Positions 1 through 11,197 of a DNA stretch of 64,000 nucleotides are shown here, piece by piece. Position numbers and translations under genes: made by a program. Position 1 is the first letter of the stretch; each line of letters opens with the position of its first letter. The notes under the pieces were generated by a model, which was not told where the DNA came from, made no database searches, and saw only the letters and a program-made list of their open reading frames with translations. The DNA comes from Eutypa lata (lineage: Eukaryota > Ascomycota > Sordariomycetes > Xylariales > Diatrypaceae). The stretch is taken from the NCBI GenBank assembly GCA_022661535.1, contig JAKULF010000015.1, positions 620,001 through 684,000 of the forward strand, in the 5' to 3' direction.

Positions 1-238
1 ACTTCGTGCCAATATGGCTGGAGTTTTGGTGTACTTTGAGGGAGTGTTGGTTCGACAGGCGCTTCCCACAGACGCTGCAGGAGAATTTCTTTTCAGGCGG
101 CTGAACAGGCTGAGCTTGAGGCTGCGAGGGTGCCGTAGTCTGCTCTGCGTTGCTCGTAGTCCTTGCCACTTCCCCATTGTTCGTACTGCTAGGAATACTA
201 GGAACTTGGCGGGTAACGCTCTGTGCATGGTGATGGTT
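1..238 (-). CDS. C2H2 zinc-finger protein, partial (runs off left edge)
   Basis: Reading the minus strand from 238 to 1 gives an open frame with a Ser/Thr/Gln/Pro-rich low-complexity stretch followed by a C2H2 zinc finger. The finger starts KKFSCSVCGKRL and continues to a histidine pair, NQHSLKVHQNSSH. The finger fits a DNA- or RNA-binding protein. The frame is closed by TAG immediately upstream of 238, and that TAG sits in a good splice acceptor (minus strand ending GATAG), so this is probably an internal exon. The upstream exon(s) should lie between about 260 and 450 but I could not fix them. The C-terminus is outside the window. The plus-strand ORF at 14-253 is its shadow. Confidence 0.55.
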
Positions 239-3200
239 CTATCTTCAAATTAGTTTCCGTATGGAATAGAAGTATTCACGGGGAAGACAACGAACCTGTC
301 TATATATACTTGGAAGAGTAGGATTATTCTGCGGTTGGGCGGATATCTGGCCCCCAACGATCTGGTGATGAGGGAAAAGATGGGAGACCAGAGTTGTTGA
401 GCGCGGTCGCGATGGCAATGGCGTACGACCCTTCTTCCGAACGCTTTCTTCCTAAGAATGTTCGGTTTGTGTCGTCGCTAAGTGTATACAAATCAGTGTC
501 GTACTCATGTTATATTGGAAAGTAATGCAAATGTTGGGTGTTAATTGTGAGGACAGAGGAATAGTATTTTGAGACATTTGACGCGTCGGGGAGATCAAGT
601 ATGACATCCAAGGCCATGAGGGCATGAATCGGACAAGGGACAAAGTAGCAAATATTCTTACCATTGGCCATCTCCTGCGCGTTATTCATCGCCTCAGTAT
701 TCATCATTCAGTTAGAGTATTTCGCAAATAGGCGTTTCGCTCGCTTCTTGGGGAGAAAGTATTGAAGTGCAAAAGAGGACAGGTGAGGTGAAAGTTGTAT
801 TGGTGGTGGCAGTTCAAATGGTGGCGCGTTGTTGTGTTGCTGTTGAGTTTATAAACACATGTGAAAGACGCGTCTGGGGGGAAAAAGTCACACCTAGTCA
901 AAGGCCCTTGAAGCCAATATGATAAATAGTTAAATTGGCCTTAGAAATCACGTGCTTGTACCAACAATACGGACTGAGGTGTTTACCTACATAGGTACAT
1001 GCAGTGTTTCGAATGATGTATGTATCAACTTATGCCTTAGCGGCCTGGGGTATTGCGATTTGAATCTGCTCCTAAGTATCCAATTCTCTGATATATGCTT
1101 TGTATAATAATAATACAGGAGATATTCCCAATGACTTGGTATATGAGCAGAAGAGGAAAATCATTAGCCCTTTCAAAGATAATACTGGTTTAGGGGAAGC
1201 AGTAATAGTATTTATAAGTGTTAGGGAATTTTTGTATAATTCTATATAATTGTTGGATTTAGGATTATCCATATATGGGCAGTACTGCAGAGTTTGGAAT
1301 CACTATTGTTACGTGAAAGCTTAACAGTTTGTCTTTGTGGGTGCATTATTGCTGATGCATTGCAAGCTATGTATTCTCAGTATGTTGTTAAGGGGGGCAT
1401 ATAATGTATGACGAACTCAATTATATTCAGCCAAAAATCGTACTCGGGGCTATTTATCGTTAACAGTTGGTACTAGAATCTACAGGATCTATAGCAGCTT
1501 AGAGTTAATGTTAGGCACGTATACACATTTCGATTTCTTAGTTCAAGATATTTAACTCTAGAGATTCTAAAAGTAAATAGGCCCCCAAGACCTAGTTATC
1601 TTTTAGATCAGAGATAATCAATAAACGTAAAAGACAAATAAAGACGTAGGACTCAAGCCTTGCAACCAGGAACATTGTTAATGCCAGGCAAACAAGCAGA
1701 GGATGTGATTAGGTAGTGATAAGTCTATTAGGTATTATAGCTAGGTCAGAGATTATCGTATAGCAGTTTTAAGATAAAGCTGAGCCAGAGGAACTAAAGG
1801 CATTTGTTCCTTTGACGAACCTAGTAAGTCTGATAACAATCTTTATACCTGCCATCAATGAAACTCTGTTGTCACTTTCTAAGGCCATGGCTCACTTGCC
1901 AGAACCATGGAGTACCTAATTCCCCGACAACTGGCTTGTTGATAATGTCATGTACATGGTTAAGCAGAATAAGGGTCGACTCAGAGACCACTAAAGTTTC
2001 CGCCGACCTCTATTCTGAGGTCTATAAGTTATACTAAAAGGTCGTTAGCAACCCTTAAATAGACCTTGGCTTACACTACGGTCTTTAACTAGTGAACCGT
2101 GTGAAGGAAACACTAGGGGGTTGCAGAATGTCTCTTGATTATGTCAGCACATTACTAAAAATGATGATATGTCAAATACACACGTAATGCTAAGATGTTA
2201 CAGGGTGAGTATTCACTGGGGAGTTGCGTCCTTGGGCGGCAGTGCAGCAGGCGGCTAGCAGTAGCGAGTATACTCTGGATCCTGCTCAATCTACTGAGAT
2301 AAATACAGAGTGAATGCTGGGTTCGAGCATTGTAATTGTATGAACTGTGTAAGTGATAGTCAAACAGAGAGGCCTGCTGCTGTTGGACCATTTGTCGATG
2401 AGCCTCGCCAATTCTATACAAGAGGTTCTGTGTAACTACAGAGCCGGGAACACCAAGTACCCGCAGGAGATATCAGCCAAGCACAACACCGATAGGATCT
2501 TCCCAACACTATAGAATCATGGAAATTTACTACACGGTATCTAAATGATGAGTCGGATGGGTGGATGGGCATGGGCGAATCACGATCTAGCTGCAAGTCA
2601 TCTTATGTGTTCTTGCACTTCTTTGAAACTTGCGTACAATCCGGCTCACGATAAATGCAACTTGTAGGCTGGGGAATGCTGTAAATATATTGAATGGTGA
2701 TCTCACAATGTACCTATTATTAAGAGCAGTAGATGATTGGTGGAATATTTCTTAGATGTTTTGCGTGTCTGATAAGGTTGTTTCACCTGAAACAAAAACA
2801 TTCACAAGCCCATCCCACTTAACCTCAGCTTGTAAAGTGGTGCCACTCACTGTATCCTGCGTATAATGCGGCTCTTTTTCTATAGTTAAGGGGGTGTCAC
2901 CCTTAAATCCTCTGTAATATGATCTACAACTATATCAGTAAGGTGCGTGAATCATCTAACCTATTTTAGTTAGGTGGTCCGTCTCTGCCACCCCTGGGTT
3001 GTTCGTGGGGGCCCATTATATAGGCTTGGCAGTTTCGGGTTGACCCGAATCCCAGGGATCGGAAACATTCTAACTTTAGTCGATAAACAATTCAAACCCA
3101 CCCAACGAACCATCACCCTGGTATTATCTTATCGATGTGCTGGGAGTGGCATGAGTTATAGTCGTAGAGGTTACGACGCAGCATGGGTTAGCTGACAGTT

Positions 3201-3587
3201 CGTCAAGGATGGTCCACATGATCAACATCATGATGTTCGAAAATGGACTCGCCTACCACGTTTACAGCAGTTAAGGCATAACGTGCCTCCTTATGTACAG
3301 CTGGGGGTAAGGCTTGTCATAGCATTCAGCCCTAGAATGTTCTAGTTGCTCAGGTGGTGGTCTCTGGATAGGTGGGCTCTTTCTTGGGCTTGGCTGAGGA
3401 AGAAGTACCACGCCTCGTAGCGAGGTGCAGTTATCCAGGTTTCAGGGTAGCAAGTGCCTTGTCGTTTATCTATTCACAACGCCGGACAGCCGATCCACAG
3501 CGGCGCCTAGTGGCGTGGAAATTAGATGGTGGCGCTATGGACCATGGGCAGCTCCGAATGATGACGGGTTGGATTCTAACTCTAGAA
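239..3587. other. Gene-poor region, no supported gene
   Basis: About 3.3 kb with no ORF that looks like a real protein. ORFs here are short, biased by AT-rich stretches and lack domain motifs. The first 200 bases probably hold the 5' exon(s) and promoter of the zinc-finger gene. The rest looks like degraded, RIP-like intergenic DNA upstream of the AA9 gene. Confidence 0.5.
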
Positions 3588-3595
3588 TATATAAA
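3588..3595 (+). promoter_or_regulatory. TATA box of the AA9 gene
   Basis: TATATAAA lies about 230 nt before the AA9 start codon. It is followed by a C/T-rich stretch that is typical of strongly expressed secreted-protein genes in filamentous fungi. A CTGGGG hexamer near 3302 fits the CreA carbon-repressor consensus SYGGRG, but one site alone is weak evidence. Confidence 0.5.
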
Positions 3596-3826
3596 GGAAC
3601 TTGGGTAGCCAGCTTGACGATCCATTCACACTTGTTCCTAACGAGTTAGCATCATCGCAGTTCTCACATTCTTTTTTCTCTTCCAGCACTACTTTCATTC
3701 TAGTTGGCCGTGCCAAGTCATTCTTTTCTCAACGTTTATCTCACTAAGCTTTCATCATCCAACTTGATAGCTTCGTAAAGAAACCATCTTTTTTTTCTTC
3801 AGACACCAAAAACTCTACCTTCCAAG

Positions 3827-4876
3827 ATGCGTTTCACTGCTCTCACCGCTGCTGCGGCTCTCGCCACGGGCGTTTCCGCCCACACTAGGATGTTCAGCGT
3901 CTGGGTCAACGGGGAAGACCAAGGAGATGGACGAAGCGTGTACATTCGATCGCCGCCCAGCAACTCTCCCGTCAAGGAGTTAGGTAGCGCCGCTATGGCT
4001 TGCAATGTCGACGGCGGCACTGTTGCTCCTAAGTTCGTCTCCGCAGCTGCCGGCGACACTCTGAGTTTCGAGTGGTACCACGACAACCGGGGCGACGACA
4101 TAATCGACCTGTCTCACCTGGGTCCCGTCATTACCTACATTGCTCCCTATACTGAGGGCGACGGCTCAGGAGCCATCTGGTCCAAGATCGACGAGGAAGG
4201 TTACAATAGCGCTACCGATACGTGGGCTGTTGAGAACCTGGTCGCGAACAGTGGCAAGAAGGACTTCGACTTGCCCTCTACCCTTGCGGCTGGTCAGTAC
4301 CTGATTCGCCAGGAAATCATTGGTCTTCACGAGGCCGACGCCCTTGCTACCGCCGGCCGTGGTGCTCAGTTTTACCCCAGCTGCGTGCAGGTCGAGGTGA
4401 CCGGTTCCGGCTCCGCTGTCCCTGACCAGGACTACGACATTGTTACCGAGTACGACGCCGCCGAGCCCGGTATCCTTTTCAACCTCTATGGCTCCTTCAC
4501 GTCTTACCCCATTCCTGGCCCAGATGTTTGGTCGGCGGCCGGTGGTAGTGATGATACCGCTACTCCTACTGCTCAGACCAGTGTTGCCCCGACATCAGCC
4601 GCCCCTACCACCGCAGCTGCCCCCACTACTACGGCTGCTCCTACTACAACTGCCCCTACTACCTTGGTCACCTCTACCAAGGCCCCGACTACCACCGCAG
4701 CACCAACAACGGCGGCACCAACAACTGCTGCTCCAACTACCACTGCCGGCACTGGTGTCGGAGCGGCGAGCCTCTATAGTCAGTGTGGTGGCTCGGGTTG
4801 GACCGGGGCTACCTCGTGTGCGGAGGGTACATGCAAGGAGCAGAACCCTTACTACTCCCAGTGTATCAACGCCTAA
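3827..4876 (+). CDS. AA9 lytic polysaccharide monooxygenase with C-terminal CBM1
   Basis: Secreted copper enzyme that oxidatively cleaves cellulose or related glucans. The uninterrupted frame encodes 349 aa. Residues 1-18 are a signal peptide ending VSA, so the mature protein starts with His19, the N-terminal His of the copper histidine brace. His97 in SHLGP is the second brace histidine. His168 and Gln181/Tyr183 in AQFYPSC match the remaining conserved active-site positions, and Cys59/Cys186 fit the usual disulfide. The catalytic domain ends near 230. A Thr/Ala/Pro linker with APTT repeats (about 245-310) leads to a fungal cellulose-binding CBM1 (about 317-349, QCGGSGW...YYSQC, four cysteines). 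The gene is intronless and its ATG has a good context (CCAAGATGCG). Regioselectivity (C1 or C4) cannot be read from this. Confidence 0.95.
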   Translation: MRFTALTAAAALATGVSAHTRMFSVWVNGEDQGDGRSVYIRSPPSNSPVKELGSAAMACNVDGGTVAPKFVSAAAGDTLSFEWYHDNRGDDIIDLSHLGPVITYIAPYTEGDGSGAIWSKIDEEGYNSATDTWAVENLVANSGKKDFDLPSTLAAGQYLIRQEIIGLHEADALATAGRGAQFYPSCVQVEVTGSGSAVPDQDYDIVTEYDAAEPGILFNLYGSFTSYPIPGPDVWSAAGGSDDTATPTAQTSVAPTSAAPTTAAAPTTTAAPTTTAPTTLVTSTKAPTTTAAPTTAAPTTAAPTTTAGTGVGAASLYSQCGGSGWTGATSCAEGTCKEQNPYYSQCINA

Positions 4877-5350
4877 GTTGATAATTTCCAAGCTTCTTGG
4901 AAGTTTCACATGAAGACTTAAAATTGGTCTACTAGTCACCGGATGTTAAGGGTGGCTTCGACTAGTTTACATGTATCCATTACTCTGGATTATATTCTGT
5001 TGTACATAGTTGTCAATAATGTTCCAAAGCGAGCTTTTCTCGATTAGACCTCTTCACATTCGTCCTAATTTGTTGACGCTCCATGAAAATGCTGCTGTGG
5101 CACATCAAGTCACACAGTTTCCCACTTCGAGTTCTGATTGAAAGTAGCTATCGTGCTCTCTGTTAAGTAGGAGATGGAAGAGATAAAAACAATTGTTTGC
5201 TTTATACAATTGGCCCAATGGCCTCTAGATACATTGGTCCACCCTGCGATGTTCCCCTTTTGAAACCAACATATATACCCATTTTATGTTCAGACCTAAC
5301 TCCTATAATGATTAAAACGATACCCAAGCGCCCCAGGACTACAGGAACAC
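4877..5350. other. Intergenic between convergent AA9 and membrane-protein genes
   Basis: About 470 nt holding the 3' untranslated regions of two genes that point at each other. No further gene or structured element was seen. Confidence 0.6.
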
Positions 5351-6637
5351 CTAATTATGTCTCATAGGCCATGAACTCCACGACCCGAACAGCAAGGTCA
5401 TGAGCGCCCGTAAATAATAACGCCTGTGTACCAACTGTGTATCCTGTTCCATGGTTTGTCTATATTCCGGCCACGCCGCTTCTATGTGAGGCTCAACGAA
5501 AAGCGTGAGCCAGGCAATGTACGGACGCCAGAACGGCCAAGCGGCAAGTGTCAAAAACCAGCAGCTGAACGCCACCAGCACATGAGCTCCATACAGAACC
5601 GCTGCGCCCGCAATGCTACCGAAGTATGTCGTTCCGGCACCGCTGATCAAGCCCCGAGGCCAATATGATTCCAAGGGTATATACATATTGGGCCAGTGCT
5701 GGCTATGTATTATCGCAAATATTAGAATGCATAGCGTGCTCATCTGGTACGCTGTGTTGGACAAGATGTGTAAAGCGATTGCGCGGACAAGGTTGTAGAA
5801 GATAGTGTAAGCGGAGTCCCGGCGCCTTGCACCGAATATGACCGGCTCCATTGTTTTGACCTCGCCCCAGAGGACGACAAAATAGAGGAATGAGGCAGTC
5901 CCAATCTGGAGGATAAGCTGAGGCAGCACCTCCCAGATCAATGCCTTGAAAATCGACTTTCCATATAATTCTGGTGCCAGTGTGGTGGCCGTCTTGGCCC
6001 ATGAGGCAATAAGAAATTCATCCGAAAGCGCGGTGCTTATACCCTCGCCGTAGACTGTAGCCCACCCGAAGAATCTCAATGCTAGCGTCTTGAGTATCAC
6101 CAGAGAAATAATTAAACCAAGGTCGTACAGTATCTGGGCGCCAGAGGCCACAAAATGAAAGAGTTCATCGGGAAGGTACCAAGGCCGATTGCCATCCCAC
6201 GTGCGCCAGTATTGGGTCATGGCATTTAGAGCCAACCCCCAGATCCATCGTTTGAAGAAACTAACAGTGGTGCCTAAAACATCGTACAATACCATGCTTA
6301 GCACCGCGATTGCTACAGTTATGGACACGCCGGAGATGATCCTGCCAGCCCATTGAAAGTAGCCTCGTCCAAGCAGCCATGATGTGTCAAGCTCTAGGTG
6401 CACGGCCAGGAGAATAACGAGGCACGCGGCAAGGTACCATGTCGACTCTAGGCTTAGGGGGAAAGGCAGAGGCTTTGGAAAAGGCGACCATGCGCCTGGC
6501 ACTATTTGGAAATCATCGGGCAACCTGTCATTTGGCACTACGCCATCATGAACTAGGAGGATCTCAAGGTTCCGGGCCCAGGTATCCGGATCGTCATCTT
6601 CTATAACATCATCTGCTACGTCGAATGGAGCAGCCAT
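5351..6637 (-). CDS. Multipass membrane protein of unknown function
   Basis: Single-exon frame of 428 aa. The N-terminus is acidic and presumably cytosolic (about 70 aa). It is followed by roughly eight hydrophobic segments between about 70 and 400, separated by short loops rich in Trp and Arg. No signal peptide is visible. The overall layout (long helices, Trp-rich loops, a late SYWPR segment) vaguely recalls fungal wax-synthase-like MBOAT proteins. However, the expected Trp-His catalytic block is not visible, so I do not assign that function. The gene converges with AA9 and has its own promoter region to the right. Confidence 0.6.
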   Translation of the reverse strand: MAAPFDVADDVIEDDDPDTWARNLEILLVHDGVVPNDRLPDDFQIVPGAWSPFPKPLPFPLSLESTWYLAACLVILLAVHLELDTSWLLGRGYFQWAGRIISGVSITVAIAVLSMVLYDVLGTTVSFFKRWIWGLALNAMTQYWRTWDGNRPWYLPDELFHFVASGAQILYDLGLIISLVILKTLALRFFGWATVYGEGISTALSDEFLIASWAKTATTLAPELYGKSIFKALIWEVLPQLILQIGTASFLYFVVLWGEVKTMEPVIFGARRRDSAYTIFYNLVRAIALHILSNTAYQMSTLCILIFAIIHSQHWPNMYIPLESYWPRGLISGAGTTYFGSIAGAAVLYGAHVLVAFSCWFLTLAAWPFWRPYIAWLTLFVEPHIEAAWPEYRQTMEQDTQLVHRRYYLRALMTLLFGSWSSWPMRHN

Positions 6638-7812
6638 GATTGGTCGATTCTATATCTCGACTGTTTTATTTAATAGCCTTCTAGATTGCTTGGGAAATAT
6701 TTTTGTGCTCCAGAACTTCGGATTCGAAAAACCGTCCATGTTTTTTGACTACTACGCATATATACACCACCTAAACGGTTTCGTACAGACTAAGAGGCCC
6801 TGTGAGAAAGAAAGGGAATGCGCGCCTTGTTCCCGAGGTGAAAGCCCTTCAAAGAACACAACATCACTTCATGAGCTTTATTAATACTACAAAGATGTCA
6901 GGCAATGGTTGATGTGAGAATGATTGTCTATCGTTCAATATTCAAAAAAAAATATACAAGAAACGGGAATTGAAGCCAGATAAAGGGATGACATTAAAAA
7001 AAGGAAGCCCAGCCAAAGCGACCGAGGAGAGCTAGGATTTGAAGTTATACCTACATACTAAGTAGCTATATCGAAATTGAGCTAACCCGTGACATAGGCA
7101 GATAGGATATTAGAAACCATCCACTGTGAAATATAAGTCTCGATCACAATGTATCATGGGATATTCTGATAGGTTGAAATATTGAAGTCTAGGTCTATAC
7201 TGTACCTTAAGCAGGATCATGGTATGTAACCACATGGTAGATAATCAGGAGACAGAGCAGACAGACTGGACTGGAGGTAAACTCTCTTCGGCCCGTGCCT
7301 AAAAATAATATGTGGGTCCATAGTCAGACAAAGCACATACCTCATACCTAGGTACATAGGTAATCCCCGATAATATCATTTCCTGAGGAATCCATTCGTA
7401 ACAAAGGTACACTGTCAACTAGCTTATGCACATAACAGAGAATTCAACATACGATTCAAGGATAAATGGTGCTAACTATTTCTAGTGATAAGTGGTGCTG
7501 TCTATCATACCGTATCTGGCGATTCAGGCGCATATTGTCGGCTTTTATAGGCTTTGGAGGGTTAATCGAAGGATTCTAGAATCCCTTGACATATGATAAA
7601 CTTTTGTCTCATCCGTTACACTTATTGCGAGACTGATCTTTTATTCTATTTTTTTGCCTCTTTAGATAAGTCCTCGTTTCCGTCACGTTGAATACTCTTT
7701 ATTCGACATTTAGTTTCTACTCAACCGAAACCGAAACCATTAGTTACCCTCATTCTTACTTTCACACACAATCTTACATTCCCAATTTGACATCTATCGA
7801 TCTTATCTCACG
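6638..7812. other. Shared promoter region of divergent genes
   Basis: About 1.2 kb between the leftward membrane-protein gene and the rightward cystathionine beta-synthase gene. The last 200 nt before 7813 are pyrimidine-rich, fitting a promoter and 5' UTR. No additional gene was recognised. Confidence 0.55.
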
Positions 7813-9489
7813 ATGGCAGCCCCGAATGGCACCACGAATGGTGCCTCCCTTCTACCACATACCCTGCCAATCCCAGCCACTGCCCTCTCAGCCACCGAAC
7901 TGATCGGGAACACACCTCTCATACGCCTGAACAAGATCCCGCAGTCCTATGGCATCGAGTGCGAGGTATACGCCAAGGTAGAGCTCTTCAACGCGGGAGG
8001 CTCCGTCAAGGACCGCATCGCCCTGCGGATGATCGAAGAGGCCGAGCGTAGCGGTCGTATCAAGCCCGGCGACACGCTGATCGAGCCGACGAGCGGCAAC
8101 ACGGGCATCGGCTTGGCCCTGGTGGGCGCCGTCAAGGGCTACAAGACGATCATCACGCTGCCCGAGAAGATGTCCGCCGAGAAGGTGTCCGTGCTGAAGG
8201 CCCTCGGCGCCACCATCATCCGCACCCCGACCCAGGCGGCCTCGGACGCGCCCGAGAGCCACATCGGCGTCGCCCGCCGCCTCGTCAAGGAGATCCCCAA
8301 CGCCCACATCCTCGACCAGTACTCGAACCCGGACAACCCGCTCGCGCACGAGCACGGCACCGCCGAGGAGATCTGGCGCCAGACCGCGGGCAACATCACC
8401 TGCATCGTGGCCGGCGCCGGCACGGGCGGCACCATCACCGGTCTGGCGCGGGGCCTGCGGAAGCACAACAAGGACATCAAGGTCGTGGCGGCGGACCCCC
8501 AGGGCAGCGTCCTCGCCCTGCCCGAGGGGCTGAACGAGGCCCACCGCGACGAGCCCTACAAGGTCGAGGGCATCGGCTACGATTTCGTTCCGGATGTCCT
8601 GACCCGCGAGCTCGTCGACAAGTGGTACAAGACGGACGACCGGGAGTCGTTCCAGCTGGCGCGGCGGCTGATCGCCGAGGAGGGCTTGCTGGTGGGCGGC
8701 AGCTCCGGCAGCGCGTTGAGCGCCGCGCTCCAGGCGGCCAAGGACCTGGGTCTCGGCAAAGGCGACGTCGTCGTCGCCATCATGCCCGACAGCATCCGCA
8801 GCTACCTGAGCAAGTTCGCCGACGACGACTGGCTCTCGGCCAACGATCTCCTGCCGACGACAGCAGATGCGGCCGCGAAAGAAGCAGCCGCGGGAGTTCC
8901 TGCCGATACCAGCGATGCTAAGAGCAAGACGACAAAGAAACAACAGGGCAGTGATCCGTACGCCGGGGCGACGGTCCGCTCGCTGCGCCTCAAGCCCGTG
9001 ACGACCGTGACGGCCGACACCAAGTGCGCCGAGGCGATCGAGACGCTGCGCGACAAGGGGTTCGACCAGCTCCCCGTCCTCGCGACGCCCGGCGGTAGGC
9101 TCGTCGGGCTCGTGACGCTGGGGAACCTGCTGAGCTACGTGTCGCGGGGGCGGGCGACGGGGCAGACGGCCGTCCGGGACGTCATGTTCGACTTTGGGCG
9201 CCTGGACGAGGTCGTGACAGACCCGCGGCAGGGCAGCAAGGGCGGTGGTGGTCCCCGGAACCACCACGCGAAGGCGAAGGACCGCCGCAGGTTCGTCGAG
9301 ATCACCCTCGATACCCCGCTCTCGGAGCTGAGCAACTTCTTCGAGTGGAATAGCGCTGCAGTCGTGACGGAGCCTAGCAGTAGTGGTGGTGATGCCGAGG
9401 CCGGGAAGGATAAGACGCTTAGCAAGCCGGTTGCTATTGTTACGAAGGTTGATCTGCTGACTTGGATGGTCAAGCAGGTTAAGGCTTAA
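7813..9489 (+). CDS. Cystathionine beta-synthase
   Basis: PLP enzyme that condenses serine and homocysteine to cystathionine, the first step of transsulfuration. It corresponds to yeast CYS4. Single-exon frame of 558 aa. The fold-type-II catalytic core spans about 25-345. The PLP lysine is Lys66 in GGSVKDR, with the substrate loop SGNTG at 94-98, a glycine-rich phosphate loop AGAGTGG near 220 and GGSSGSA near 300. A Ser/Ala/Lys linker (about 350-395) joins the core to a C-terminal pair of CBS domains (about 395-558), the regulatory module seen in fungal and animal enzymes. The N-terminus lacks the haem-binding extension of animals. The gene is markedly GC-rich, which creates long spurious antisense ORFs. 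Confidence 0.95.
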   Translation: MAAPNGTTNGASLLPHTLPIPATALSATELIGNTPLIRLNKIPQSYGIECEVYAKVELFNAGGSVKDRIALRMIEEAERSGRIKPGDTLIEPTSGNTGIGLALVGAVKGYKTIITLPEKMSAEKVSVLKALGATIIRTPTQAASDAPESHIGVARRLVKEIPNAHILDQYSNPDNPLAHEHGTAEEIWRQTAGNITCIVAGAGTGGTITGLARGLRKHNKDIKVVAADPQGSVLALPEGLNEAHRDEPYKVEGIGYDFVPDVLTRELVDKWYKTDDRESFQLARRLIAEEGLLVGGSSGSALSAALQAAKDLGLGKGDVVVAIMPDSIRSYLSKFADDDWLSANDLLPTTADAAAKEAAAGVPADTSDAKSKTTKKQQGSDPYAGATVRSLRLKPVTTVTADTKCAEAIETLRDKGFDQLPVLATPGGRLVGLVTLGNLLSYVSRGRATGQTAVRDVMFDFGRLDEVVTDPRQGSKGGGGPRNHHAKAKDRRRFVEITLDTPLSELSNFFEWNSAAVVTEPSSSGGDAEAGKDKTLSKPVAIVTKVDLLTWMVKQVKA

Positions 9490-10273
9490 TCTTACCTATC
9501 TACCAGCCTACCTCCCTTACTTTGATGATTTATGGGTTGTTGGCAGCATGATGATGATTCATGGAATAGATGGTTCTTTTAATGATTGATGGAGATAATC
9601 CCGTCCCTTTTTTTTTTCGTTCCTTTCCCGGGGGAGATATGGTTATCTCTCTTGCATGGATGGCGTCGTGGCGAGAATAGATCTGTTGGATACTTAGTTA
9701 TAGGGTGTCTAGAATGATTGACTGATTGGGATGGGCTACGTAGATACGTTAGAGACTCAACGTCGAGCGTCAAAGCTCATAATGATTCGATGCTGCTTAA
9801 CCTAGCATCGGACTACAATTGCATTATGTTCTTCACTATCCACCATGCCAATGGGCTACCCTTGCGTCTAAACTAGATATAGGCTTACCATCCAACTGGA
9901 TTGTATCTTTGTTTGGTAAGAAACGGAGATGTTTCTGTTTCTTCAACGGGGCTTCCTTGGGATATGTGCAAACTGTACGTTTAGGTTCGTAGATGAATTA
10001 TCCCATAGGCCCAGGGAAAAGAACAGTAGCTTTCTTGTTCGTTCCATATACCGTAGTCGTAAGAATATATCCTAGTAACCGTCACCTCAATAGAACGAGC
10101 ACATTCACAACGTAAAAGACACAACGATCTGATAGCAGGGTAGCAGAACTAGCCATAAGATATCTTATGTCTCCTATTAGTTTATATTATCTCATCAAGG
10201 GCCTCATAGGCAACAAGCATTAACATATCAACGCATTACTCCCACTCCCATTCCCACCCCCACCCTTCACCCT
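9490..10273. other. Intergenic between convergent genes
   Basis: About 780 nt of 3' flanks of cystathionine beta-synthase and the SRP receptor beta gene, with a T-run near 9608. No gene or structured repeat was identified. Confidence 0.6.
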
Positions 10274-11197
10274 TCAGATCCGTTCCGAGATCCAATCCCA
10301 CCACTTATCGACCTTACCCTCGAGCACGCTGCCCCCGACAACCTCGACCTCGACATCGAACTCGCGCATCTGGCCGAACGCGAACTTCTCGGACCCGTAG
10401 GCGCCGAGCCAATCGTCCTGCTCCTCGGACCCGACATCGTCGTTCCCGACGCCCGAGTCCAGCAGCCCCTTGCTCCGCGAGCGGCGGATGCGGCCGAGCT
10501 CGGCCTCGAGGCGGCTGCGCACCAGCGACGCCGGCAGCGCCGTGAACAGGTCGAGCTTGTTCGCCGCGACGAGCACGTGCAGGGCGCGCGGGGCCTGCGA
10601 CGTGCGGCCCGACCCGGTCCGCCGCTGCAGCGCCAGCAGCACCTCGTACAGGTAGTCGGCGGCGGCGGTCAGGCCCTCGGGGGAGGTCTCGTCCAGCGCC
10701 GCCGCGTCCACCACGAACACGATGCCCCGCAGGGCCCCGTTCTCCTTCTCCTTGTCCTTGCTGCTGCTCGCCTCGATCCGGTCCATGGCGTGCTTGTGCA
10801 GCTTGCCGTGGCCCGGCGTGTCAACCAGGAGGAACTTCTTGTGCGACCCCGGGGCGTCGTCGCGCGCCGCCTCGCGGAAGGGGAGGCTCGAGCCCCCGTC
10901 CCGCGATACGGTCAGTTCGACGGCTTGTGGCGCCTGTGAGGTATGCGTTGCGGCGTGCCCGTTGGCGCCGCGCTCGAGGAGGGTTAGGAGGGCTGTTTTC
11001 CCGGCCCCTGGGGGCCCTGCGAGGAGGATCGAGGGGAGGTTCGTGTAGGGCGTTGCGCGCGAGATGAAGAAGTGCACGAGGATGGGGACGAGGAGCACGA
11101 TGAGGCCCCCGACTACGAATATTGTCGTTGAGGGTGTGAGGAGGTACACGAAGATGTGCTTGAGTTGGTCTATGATTTCTTCCATTGTCGTCTCCAT
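10274..11197 (-). CDS. Signal recognition particle receptor subunit beta
   Basis: ER membrane small GTPase that anchors the SRP receptor alpha subunit for co-translational targeting. It corresponds to yeast SRP102. Single-exon frame of 307 aa. One transmembrane helix lies at about 22-46 (rich in Val, Leu and Ile). It is followed by an Arf/Sar-like GTPase domain with G1 GPPGAGKT (61-68), G3 DTPGHG (126-131) and G4 NKLD (about 213). The C-terminus, with FDVEVEVVGGS and WDWISERI, fits the terminal strand and helix of the family. Length and topology are typical. Low-complexity Ser/Arg/Asp insertions occur near 230-260. Confidence 0.93.
   Translation of the reverse strand: METTMEEIIDQLKHIFVYLLTPSTTIFVVGGLIVLLVPILVHFFISRATPYTNLPSILLAGPPGAGKTALLTLLERGANGHAATHTSQAPQAVELTVSRDGGSSLPFREAARDDAPGSHKKFLLVDTPGHGKLHKHAMDRIEASSSKDKEKENGALRGIVFVVDAAALDETSPEGLTAAADYLYEVLLALQRRTGSGRTSQAPRALHVLVAANKLDLFTALPASLVRSRLEAELGRIRRSRSKGLLDSGVGNDDVGSEEQDDWLGAYGSEKFAFGQMREFDVEVEVVGGSVLEGKVDKWWDWISERI

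Noticed and set aside
4440..4939. 157-aa plus and 114-aa minus ORFs over the AA9 linker
   Set aside because: Alternate-frame readings of the Thr/Pro repeat that encodes the AA9 linker.
7688..7903. Possible upstream ORF overlapping the cystathionine beta-synthase start
   Set aside because: It begins with TTG, not ATG, so it is not a credible uORF in a fungal mRNA.
7888..9267. 459-aa minus-strand ORF opposite cystathionine beta-synthase
   Set aside because: Arg/Gly/Asp-rich shadow frame created by the high GC third-position bias of the real gene.
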